From Portulaca oleracea (Eukaryota > Streptophyta > Magnoliopsida > Caryophyllales > Portulacaceae), in NCBI GenBank assembly GCA_029582165.1, contig CM055876.1:17206501-17270500 (forward strand): 64,000 nucleotides of DNA, in the 5' to 3' direction. Shown here in pieces: positions 11,616 to 20,902 of the stretch. Every line of letters starts with the position of its first letter. Position 1 is the first letter of the stretch. The notes under the pieces were generated by a model. It saw nothing but the letters and a program-made list of their open reading frames with translations, had not been told where the DNA came from and ran no database searches. The position numbers and the translations under genes were made by a program.

Positions 11616-11763
11616 TACATCATTACCTCCTTAAAAGAAGTTTCGTCCTCGAAACTTAAACTTAGACCTAACGGTTCGGTAACAAACCTAACGGTTCCAT
11701 TCTTCCTAAAACTCGAGGTTTTACATCATTACCTCCTTAAAAGAAGTTTCGTCCTCGAAACTT
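11616..11763 (-). promoter_or_regulatory. polypurine tract region, duplicated
   Basis: The segment GGTTTTACATCATTACCTCC plus the following ~30 bases occurs at 11611-11659 and again near 11708-11763. On the - strand it reads ACTTCTTTTAAGGAGGTAATGA then TGTAAAAC, the usual polypurine tract and LTR start. The duplicate includes the first few LTR bases, suggesting strand slippage or a local tandem duplication. Confidence 0.75.
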
Positions 11764-11772
11764 GACGTACCT

Positions 11773-14700
11773 TTAAGAGTGAAACAAGTGAGGGTATTTC
11801 GTCCTCATCTCCTCTTCTGTTTCCCAGGTTGCTTCTGTTGTGGCATGATTTGCCCATCGTACTTTCAACAGGGGAACTACTTTCCTTCGAAGTTGTTTTT
11901 CTCTGCGATCTAATATTTCCAGCGGTTGCTCTTCATAGCTCAAATCTTCTTGTAGCTGAAGCGGCTCAGGATCAATCACATGAGTTCGGTCCGGGACATA
12001 TTTCCTGTGTTGTGGCACATGGAAGACATTGTGCACTCTTGGAAGTTCTCCCGGCAGCTGTAACTTGTAGGCAACTTCTCCAATGCGTTCCAAGATTGGA
12101 TACGGCCCGATAAATCTTGGTGTCAACTTCCCCGATTGACCGAATATCATAACCCCTTTTGTAGGTGAAACCCGTAAAAACACGTATTCTCCCACTTCGA
12201 ACTCCAAAGGTCTTCTCCTCCTGTCAGCATAGCTCTTCTGTCGACTTTGTGCTACCTTCATTTTATCTTGAATGGTCCGAACCTTCTGAGTAGTGGCCTG
12301 TATTAGGTCCAGTCCGATCGTTAGAGCTTCATCGATGTCTTGCCAACATAGGGGAGTCCTACATCTCCTCCCGTATAAAGCTTCGAAGGGTGACATCCCA
12401 ATACTAGCATGATAACTGTTGTTGTAGGAGAACTCAATAAGGGTCAACTCGTCATCCCACGAGTCCTAGAAATCTGGTGCGCATGCTCGCAGCATATCTT
12501 CGAGGGTTTGGATAGTCCTCTCGGTCTGCCCATCAGTAGCTGGGTGGAAAGCGGAGCTAAACTTGAGTTTGGTACCAAACGCCTCCTGTAACTTCTTCCA
12601 AAAACCAGACTGGAATCTGGTGTCTCTGTCCGAGACTATAGAACTGGGGACTCCATGTAGTCTTACCGATCTCTCTTACATAAGCTTGAGCTAGCTGGTC
12701 CAGGGACCAGTTGTTGGCGAGGGCCAGAAAATGAGCTGACTTGGTCAATCGATCTACAATTACCCATATTGCATTGTGTTTCCGCCTGGTCCTTGGCAGA
12801 CCCACTACGAAGTCCATTGATATCGAGTCCCACTTCCACTCAGGAACGTCCAGTGGTTGCAGAAGTCCGGCAGGTCGTTGGTGTTCTGCCTTGACCCGTT
12901 GGCATGTGAGGCATTTCGCCACAAAATCCGCCACTTCTTGTTTCATATTACTCCACCAGAACATTTGTTTCAGATCCTTGTAAAGCTTATTTCCCCCTGG
13001 GTGCACAGAATAAGGTGTGTTGTGCCCCTCTTCTAAAATCTTCCTCTTCAGCTCCTCCATATTAGGTACACAGATGCGGTTATGGAACCGTAATGTACCA
13101 TCCTCGTGAATCACGAAACCATGGGCCTTCCCTTGCAAAACTTCCTCCCGTATCTTAACAAGCTGCAAATCCAGTTCTTGAGTCCTCTTGACCTCTTCCA
13201 TGAGAATAGGTTGCAACTCCATAGCATTCAATACAACTTTCCTTCCTGGTGTCACCACGTTAAGCTCCAATCTCCTAAACTCCTCGCATAGCTCGTGCGA
13301 CATTATCATCAAGTGGTTCACAGCAGGATAAGGTCTTCTACTCGGGCATCAGCCACTACATTTGCCTTCCCGGGATGATATTGAAAGTTCACATCATAGT
13401 CCTTCAGAAATTCCAACCATCGAGTCTGCCTAAGGTTTAGCTCCTTCTGTGTGAAAAGGTACTTCAAACTTTGATGGTCGGTGAATACCTCGCAGTGTAC
13501 TCCATAAAGGTAATGCCTCCAAATCTTAAGTGCAAAAACTACTGTTGCCAACTCCAAGTCATGAGTGGGGTAGTTCTTCTCGTGTGTCTTCAGTTGTCTG
13601 GATGCATACGCAATCACCTTCCCATCCTGCATGAGTACACAACCCAATCCACCATGTGATGCGTCAATGTAGATGATAAATCCCTCGTTCCCTTGAGGTA
13701 GAGCGACAATAGGTGCCGAGGTAAGTCTCTTCTTCAACTCCTGGAATGCTTTCTCACATTTTTCCGACCACGTGAACTTTAATGACTTCCGAGTCAGATT
13801 GGTCAACGGGTTAGCAATTTTCGAGAAATCCTGAACGAATTTCCTATAATAGCCTGCCAAACCCAAAAAACTCCTAACCTCAGTGGCATTCTTTGGTGTT
13901 GGCCACTTAGTGAAAGCCTCCACCTTTGAGGATCTACTGCCACTCCTTCCTTAGACACCACGTGTCCTAAGAATGCCACTTGCTCCAACCAAAATTCACA
14001 TTTCTTAAACTTCGCATAGAGCTCGTTGCTCCGCAAGGTTGCTAGCACTTCTCTCAGGTGGTTTCCATGTTCCTCTTGTGTCCCGGAGTATACCAAAATA
14101 TCATCGATGAACACCACCACAAACTTTTCCAGAAACGGCTTGAACACTCTGTTCATTAAATCCATGAAAGCGGCTGGGCATTCGGAGTCCAAACGGCATT
14201 ACTACGAACTCGTAATGACTATACCGAGTTCGGAAAGCGGTTTTAGAGATATCCTCTTCTCGGATTCTTAACTAGTGATAACCCGATCTCAGGTCTATCT
14301 TCGAAAACATTGTTGCACCTCGCAATTGGTCAAAGAGATCATCAATGCGAGGTAGAGGGTACCGATTTTTTATGGTAATCTTGTTCAACTCTCGATAATC
14401 GATGCATAACCTCATGCTACCATCCTTCTTCTTCACGAACAGTACGGGTGCTCCAGATGGTGACGTGCTGGGTCATATGTATCCTTTTTCTAGCAGCTCA
14501 TCTAGCTGGGTCTTCAAATCCTTAAGCTCTGCGGGCGCCATTCGATATGGGGCCTTTGAAACAGGTGTGGCCCCGGGCTCCAAATCAATGTAGAAATCCA
14601 CCTCCCTGAGTGGAGGCATTCCCGGAATATCCTCCGGAAAGACGTCTGAAAATCCTGGACTATCGGAATGTTCTCAATCGTAGGCTCCTCCGCCTTGGTG
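11773..14700 (-). pseudogene. chromovirus pol: RT, RNase H, integrase, chromodomain
   Basis: Read on the - strand: RT N-terminal part (14690-14200, one stop in the finger region), RT core with [12 protein letters not shown] (about 14090-14120), RT thumb plus RNase H with [13 protein letters not shown] and TDHQSLKYL (13923-13318), integrase with an HHCC zinc-binding region and the SMDFVVGLP catalytic start (13321-12557), the DGQTERTIQ part with the catalytic Glu (about 12510), and integrase C-terminus with a chromodomain ending KYPHLF (12447-11773). Frameshifts lie near 14160, 13930, 13320 and 12650, with a stop near 12465. In intact relatives this polyprotein copies RNA into DNA and integrates it; the chromodomain is thought to guide insertion to heterochromatin. 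Protease and gag are absent. Confidence 0.85.
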
Positions 14701-16289
14701 TTTCAAAATAGGTTTAGGGTTTAGGGTTTACGTAGGGTGGTTCTAGGCGGCGGTTTCCGGCAAATAAAGAAAGAAAAGTTTAGATAAAAAGGGTCCAAAC
14801 TTGACTTCTGACATCCTATGGGTCTGGTTTTAGACTTTTCGGAAACCTCGGGATGTCTACTAAAACTTTCATGTAGAACATGAGACCAAAAACACCTCCT
14901 ATGGTCCCCAAAAACGATCATTAAACCAAACTGTCCAGATCTGACCTAGATCTGGTATTCGGGGTATAACTCGACCTATACAACTCCAAAGACCGTTCCG
15001 CAAATTTATATGAAAGCTAACATCTAAGGAAACCTCCAGTTCAAAGGGTTCGATGAAAGGAAGACTATAACTCTCATGGTGATCCGTTCTATAGACACTA
15101 ACAAAACTGTCCCGATCTCGGTTCTTATTTAATTTATAATGTCGGTTCTAACATTCTTCACGAGAAATTAAGGTACATTAAACAATTGAAAATTAATAAT
15201 TTCACTACAATTATTACAAACCCTAATACACCAATTAGAACATAAAATTACACATAATAATTTAGACAAAAATTACAAGTAAATAATACAACACAAGAAC
15301 AAATTAGTTACAAATAACAACTTAATTCTTTACAATCTTTGATAACCCAAAATTACAAGATTTAAAACAAGAAATAATAATAATAATAATAATAATACAA
15401 AAGAAAATAAAGAAATAAAGAAAGAAAAGTTTCAAAATAGGTTTAGGGTTTACGTAGGGTGGTTCTGGGCGGCGGTTTCCGGCAACTGTGGCGATCAGTC
15501 GAGAGGGCACGGGGGCGGTGACTAGGTCGGCCTGCCTCAAGGGGCGCTTTTGAACCACAACAGTAGCAGCAGCGGTTAGTCCCCGGTCCTCGTCTCCGTT
15601 CTAGGCGGCGATGGATCCGACGACAAGGGTGGCGGTACGAGGTGGTCGGCTGGCGACGTCGGCGATGGTGGAGCGAAGGTGGGTGGTCGGCTGGTGACGA
15701 CGCAACGCAGGGACAGGATAGAAAGAGAGGAAAAGAGAGAAAAAGAGAGAGAGAGAAGGGGGGTGGCGGTTGCGGTGGTGCGATCAGGCGGTGGTGCTCG
15801 GGGTGGCGGTCATGCAAGCAGAGAGAGCAGGGAGGGAGAGAGACTAGGGTTAGGGTTTTGATATTAGGGTTTTGAGAGAGAGAGGGGGGGGTTTTATATT
15901 AACAATTAAAAAGCCCAACTAAATACTAATCGTACTCTTAATCCAACCCAATAAGAAATAATCAGATTTTCTTTTGGAAAATGATAATAACCATAATAGT
16001 AATAATAATAAAACAATACTAATACTAAACACATAACAAATAATATTCACATAATTAACAAATTTTAATAAACATAATAATCGTAATAATAATACTAATA
16101 ATAATTAGAGTAATACTAATAATACTAAACCCACGAAATTACCAATATACCCTTGTTAGTCCCTCAACAATCCTACGAGCTCTAGTGTTAGCAAAAATAA
16201 ACACAAACGAATAATAATAAATAACGAAGTCAAACCTAATTTACTAACGACGTCACGGTCAACATCTTTGGATTTTTCGGGGTTTTACA
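14701..16289 (-). repeat. rearranged second LTR (5' LTR in element orientation)
   Basis: It is composite: 14701-14763 matches 10740-10796, 14785-15150 matches 9470-9845, and 15152-16289 matches 10432-11619. The order differs from the full LTR, and the 24-bp tandem repeat region is missing. It ends at 16289 with GGTTTTACA; beyond it is LINE sequence. Confidence 0.75.
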
Positions 16290-16345
16290 ATATGTCTCTT
16301 ACAAATCATACCCATTAAATACAGAGTAGAAGGTCTTCTCCGGAC

Positions 16346-18151
16346 ATGCATGTTTTAGTTTGGAATGTTCGAGGAACGGGAAGCAAGGAATTTCTTCTCA
16401 CTCTTAAGGACCATTTGAAAACCCATAAACCTCACCTTGTAGCCCTCATGGAGACCCACATAAGTGGAGATCGAGCAGATGCAGTTTGTCGGAAAATTAG
16501 TCTCAAGAAATGGTTTCGAGTGGAGGCTTGTGGTTTACAAGGAGGCATCTGGCTCCTCTGGAATGATGATGCCCTTTCAATTTCTATTTTGGAAGTTTCA
16601 ACTCAGTACATAATGGTTCTTATGCATCAGAAGGATGTTGATGACTGGATTCTTACTGTGGTCTATGCAAGTCCTATGAACACCATAGAGGGAGCATGAG
16701 GAGGGCACTCAGTACATAACGCTTCACTTGGTTCAGAGGGAACAATACTAGCACGAGAAAGTACGCGCGCCTTGATCGTGCAATAAGAAACTCCTTGTAG
16801 AAGAATGTCTTCGCAGATGGGACCATCCAACACTTGCCTTTTAACTATTCTGACCATGCTTCGCTCCTCTTGAACGCTCTTGGAGCCTCAACCCGCGAAG
16901 GGCCCAAACCGTTTAAATTCCAAGCTGCTTGGCTACAACACAAGGATTTTGGTGAACTAGTTGATTCAAGCTGGGACCCAGAGCAACCTTGTGTTGAGGC
17001 GCTCAGGGACCTCTCCACACACCTGACAAAGTGGAATAAGGAGGTTTTTGGTAACCTTTTCCGGAGAAAGAGGCGAATTTGGGCCAGACTCCATAGAATT
17101 CAGATGAAAATACAACAAGGGAGCTATCACCATCTCGAAAAATTAGAGAGAAACCTTAACTTGGAGCTCAATGAGGTCTTAAATCAGATAGATACCTTCT
17201 GGTTCCAAAAGTCAATAATGAATGTTATTAGAGATGGAGACAGAAACATTAAGTTTTTCCATCTCAGCACCATTATTAGAAGAAGGCAAAACAAAATTGA
17301 AATGTTGCAAGATGAGAATGGTGATTGGATTTCTAAACCCTCCCAAATCAAACAACACGTGAAAAATTTCTTTGAGAACCTTTATACGGAGGAATCCACG
17401 TCGTTTTGGGAGACTGCCCCTTGAGGGGATGTTCCCAGAGCTGAATGAGGAAAAGAAGGCGCGTCTACACTGTACTTTTTCGAATGATGAATTTCGGAAG
17501 GCCCTGTTTGCAATGCACCCAAATAAAGCACCTGGACCAGATGGCTTCCATGTTGTCTTCTTTCAGAGGTTCTGGGCAAATATAGGAGAATCAGTTACGC
17601 GCCTTGTCCTACAGTTGCTAGAAGGGAGAGAAATCCCAGCCAACCTAAACCATACGTTTCTGGCTCTAGTTCCAAAAGTAACTCACCCTTAGACGGTAAA
17701 ACAACTAGGGCCAATCGGTTTATGTAACATGGTTTATAAGGTGATAATGAAGTGTATCGTGAACCGGCTCAAACATGTGCTACCTGACCTCATTGTTCTT
17801 CAAGAAGTTATCTACTCTATGAGAACTAAGACAGGCAAGGTGGGTTGGATGGCAATCAAATTGGACCTGGAAAAGGCTTATGACAGGTAAATTGGAAATT
17901 TTTGCGTGACACCCTAATTGATATGGGCCTCCCAAGGAATGGTGACTGTTATCATGAACTGTGTGTGTACATGTACAATGAACATTCTTTAGAATGGGAA
18001 AGCAGCAGATAGCTTTAGCCCTTCAAGAGGGATCCGCCAAGGGGACCCTCTATCCCCCTACCTTTTTGTGGCATGCATGGAACGCCTAGCGCAGATTATA
18101 AAGCTTGAAGTTGCGAAAGGGGCATGGAAAGCTTTCCCTACAAGTAGGAGA
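16346..18151 (+). pseudogene. LINE ORF2, N-terminal part (endonuclease and RT)
   Basis: The start (16346-16699) has the exonuclease-endonuclease-phosphatase fold pattern LVWNVRGTGS, ALMETHISGDRA and GGIWLLWND. A deletion near 16700 then removes the middle of the endonuclease. A long helical linker (16834-17410) follows, then RT motifs NKAPGPDGFHVVFF (about 17520), a KLDLEKAYD-type block (about 17860, followed by a stop) and RGIRQGDPLSPYLF (about 18030). Frameshifts and stops (near 17410, 17690, 17889, 17990) make it non-functional. In active relatives this protein nicks target DNA and reverse-transcribes from the nick. The frame is cut between the QGDP and FADD motifs by the Tat element. Confidence 0.9.
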
Positions 18152-18156
18152 GGCCC
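18152..18156. other. left target-site duplication of Tat element
   Basis: GGCCC lies immediately before the LTR start TGTAGGACC. The matching copy after the right LTR is GACCC (36195-36199), one mismatch. Confidence 0.85.
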
Positions 18157-19243
18157 TGTAGGACCCTGGAGAAAGTGACCCTTTTTCCATGATGCGCTAC
18201 TTAATTGATCGGGAGCCGACTAAGGTTGCTTAATCTTTAAATAAGGATATTTTTATTTTCAAAATTCATTTTTGGGAGGAACTTTTATTTATTTAATAAT
18301 TCCATTTTTATTGTTTAATCATTCAAAATTACACCGAAATAATCTTAAAATGATTCAGTTTTGGCCCAAATACCAGATCCAGGCCCAACAGAAGGTAAAC
18401 GGGCCGCCATGGACTGCTAAAACCCGCGTGGGTTTTATGTGTCCATGGACCGGACTGTGCCTTTCTCTGGGCTAGAGAATATGGGCTGAAACTGATAAAA
18501 CCTGCGAGGGTTCTATCAATTTCTGACCCATTTTCTCTCGGTTTTAGCCTTGGATTAGTGTATGGAAAATACTAAATCATTGTTAAGTATTTTGGTGTAA
18601 ATCAGTACGTTTAAAATAATTAAACGGGTTATAAAAGAATTAAGAGTCGCCAGTCGATTTAAGGAAACCGGCAATCCCTAAATTAATAAAAATGACTCCG
18701 GTCTACGAAACCTGACTCTAAGTCCGGGGATAAGGTTACGAATTCGAAAATTATAAGAATTTTCAAATTCACCTGTTAGAAAATAGACTCTACTAAAATC
18801 GACATTAAAATGAAAGAGAGCGGGGAGAAGTTTAATTAATTTCACAAATTTATATTCTTAAGCATGCAATATAAAGAATGGAGTTTTTGTTTTATAAAGG
18901 TATGCACATACAACGTAAATAAAAGACAAATTACATGATTAAATAATAATAACAAAAAGAAACATGAAACCGAACCTCTTTGATTCAAAAGCCCGAATGC
19001 GCCGATCGAAATACCTTCACTTCCCTTGACTTGATGGACGAAGGACGATTATAAGAGGATTAGAATGGTAGTGTGTGGATGATATTTTTGGTGGAGTTAT
19101 GGTAATGAGAATAGTGAGAATGATGGAAGTATGATGAGAGTTTAGGAGAGTAAGGCTAGAATTATGGTGATAGTCGGTGATTTAAGTATAATGGAGGTGG
19201 TTTATGAGAGTTGTTGATGAAGAATGAAGGGAATGGAGGGGGG

Positions 19244-19251
19244 TATTTATA
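19244..19251 (-). promoter_or_regulatory. TATA box in Tat 3' LTR
   Basis: TATAAATA on the - strand, the same as at 35734-35741 in the other LTR. Four palindromes lie upstream in element orientation at about 77, 175, 254 and 332 bp. Confidence 0.6.
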
Positions 19252-19327
19252 AGTGAAGGAGGGTAGTGTTTAGGATGGTAATGGAGGGACACATCCCTTG
19301 GATCATGCCCTCCATCCCATGCAAGCA

Positions 19328-19604
19328 GATAACCCGCGCGGGTTATCAGAAGTCAAAGGAAAAAGCAATTCACATGGGCTAAAACAAGGAGCTTTGCATG
19401 GGATTTTTGGCGCCAGCTTTGGAAGAGAAAACCCGCGCGGGTTTTCTATCTTTCATGCGGATCGCTGACGTGGACTGATCAAAACAACGCGTCTTGATCA
19501 AGAAAAAACCCGTGCGGGTTTTGCAGCTTCTGGGCCGGGGCGCACCTTGGGCTGGTTCTGTTTCTGGGCCGCCTTTAATTAAACAAAACCCATGTGGGTT
19601 TTGT
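19328..19604. promoter_or_regulatory. palindrome array in Tat 3' LTR U3
   Basis: GATAACCCGCGCGGGTTATC (19328-19347, perfect), GAAAACCCGCGCGGGTTTTC (19427-19446, perfect), AAAACCCGTGCGGGTTTT (19505-19522) and CAAAACCCATGTGGGTTTTG (19584-19603). Start-to-start spacing is 99, 78 and 79 bp. The outer bases differ between copies but complement each other within a copy. Confidence 0.9.
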
Positions 19605-19704
19605 TCTGAGTACTGGGCCGGCTTCGGTTTTTTTGCTTGTTACATAGCCCAAATGATTTTATTGACAAACCGGGATTATATCGATGCAAATCCCGGTGTC
19701 TACA

Positions 19705-19719
19705 GAGAGCCCCCACTTT
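19705..19719 (-). promoter_or_regulatory. polypurine tract of Tat element
   Basis: The - strand reads AAAGTGGGGGCTCTC directly before the LTR start TGTAGACACC. It is the expected primer for plus-strand synthesis and fixes the element orientation. Confidence 0.85.
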
Positions 19720-19729
19720 GACCGAGTCC

Positions 19730-20340
19730 GAATAGGACGAAGGTCAAAGTAGACTTGATGTCTGTCTTGATGCAGGCGCTGCTCTTTTATATGGCGACCA
19801 GGTGATGTTGTTGATGAAGAGATCGTCGGTAACCTTTAGATGGTAATCGTTAGACGACTGCAAATGTTGGTGATGGTGATGTCATCGGAAACCTTTAAAT
19901 GGCAACCGTTGGATGACTGATGCTGATGAGAAGATCGTCGGTAACCTTTAGGTGGCAACCATTGAACGACCGATACTGACGGATGTCGTTCGGAGGCCTT
20001 TAAATGGACTCCGTTTGAATGACTGCTATTGCTAACATCGTTTGAGTCTTTTATGTGGAACCCATTGGACGACTGTTGCGGACGACATCATTTGGAGGCC
20101 TTTAGGTGGCGACCGTTGGACGACTGTCGTTGACGACATCGTTGGAGACCTTTAGGTGGCAACCGTTTGACGACTGTCGCTGATGGTGCTCTTTTATACG
20201 GCAACCGGATGACAGGTTGTCCCTTTTTTGTGGCGACCTAATGATAGTGCTCTTTTATGTGGCAACTTGTCGGTAGATGGTCCCTTTTAGCGGCGACCAG
20301 ATGAAGGTGCTCTTTTATGTGGCAACCTGAAAATCATAAA
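19730..20340. repeat. degenerate tandem repeats beside the polypurine tract
   Basis: About eight imperfect units of 60-75 bp share CCTTTAGGTGGCAACCGTTG and GACGACTG. The last part (20180-20330) shifts to a shorter unit with TGCTCTTTTATGTGGCAAC. Such arrays in the 3' UTR are known for Tat-clade elements and can seed satellite DNA. Confidence 0.8.
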
Positions 20341-20399
20341 AGTAAGTATTAGTTTTCGCAAAAATGCAAATGGGTTCAGATTTTTACCTGAATTAATTA

Positions 20400-20790
20400 A
20401 ACCCTTGGGCCGCAGTCTTTGGGTCGTTGAAAGATGCTGGGCCACATGACCTTGGGCCGCTTGAAATCGATTTTTGTTGGTAGAAAATCCGTGCGGGTTT
20501 CATTATTTTCACTGGGCCGCTGCAAGGCGCTGGGCCGCCAGAACCGGGCCCATAGGACACCCAAAACCCGCGCGGGTTTTGGTGTTGTTTTTTTTCTTTT
20601 TCTTCTCCTCGTGAAGAGCATCAACGTGGGCCATGCATTTGTGTGGACAAGAACGTGCCACGCAGCCTTTTCTCCTCTTTGGGTGGCAAAGTGATGACCT
20701 TAGGATTTTCAACCAATGAAACGCATTTGGCATCTCGAGGCGGGTCCTAGAAACGAGCGGTTCATATTCACTCAACATTTCTGTAAATAC
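20400..20790 (+). promoter_or_regulatory. upstream region of antisense gene 1
   Basis: Rich in TGGGCCGC (six or more copies, 20408-20540), with palindromes at 20484-20500 (AAAATCCGTGCGGGTTT) and 20561-20582 (perfect, core AAAACCCGCGCGGGTTTT). A degenerate TATA (TGTAAATACC) lies at 20782-20791, about 110 bp before the ATG, followed by a CT-rich leader. Confidence 0.5.
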
Positions 20791-20902
20791 CAAGCTTCAT
20801 TCACCTCATTCACTCACACCTTCAACTCTTCATCATCTCTCTACCTTCTCTTTCTCTCTCTAGAAAATTTATTCCTTGAAGATAATTTGAGTTCTTTGGA
20901 AG

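Larger units (their letters stand above)
8230..11619 (-). repeat. long LTR (3' LTR in element orientation)
   Basis: About 3.3 kb, starting (- strand) TGTAAAACCCCG at 11619 directly after the polypurine tract. It shares 9480-9850 and 10430-11619 with the other LTR. It holds a 24-bp tandem repeat (8669-8785), an A run plus (AAT)n (10650-10706), a GC-rich block (10770-11160) and AT-rich DNA elsewhere. The left border is uncertain. Confidence 0.6.
8230..16289 (-). mobile_element. Tekay/Del-type chromovirus, deleted and rearranged
   Basis: A Ty3/gypsy element on the - strand: pol fragments run from RT (14700) to chromodomain (11773) and are flanked by related long terminal regions. Both outer LTR starts read TGTAAAACCCCG on the - strand (ending at 11619 and 16289). 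Gag and protease are missing, because the right LTR joins RT directly near 14700. The left edge (about 8230-8300) is approximate because I could not find the LTR end there, and no target duplication could be checked. Confidence 0.7.
16320..18156 (+). mobile_element. L1-type LINE, 5' half (truncated)
   Basis: Endonuclease and the first RT blocks of a plant L1-like element. It begins near the chromovirus LTR edge and lacks ORF1, so it is 5' truncated. It is interrupted at 18156 by the 18-kb Tat element; its second half resumes at 36195. Confidence 0.9.
18157..19704 (-). repeat. 3' LTR of Tat element
   Basis: 1548 bp, + strand ends TGTAGGACC and GTGTCTACA. It pairs with 34662-36194. It carries six copies of the AAAACCCGCGCGGGTTTT-type palindrome (18418, 18494, 19328, 19427, 19505, 19583) and a - strand TATA box (19244-19251). 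Confidence 0.95.
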
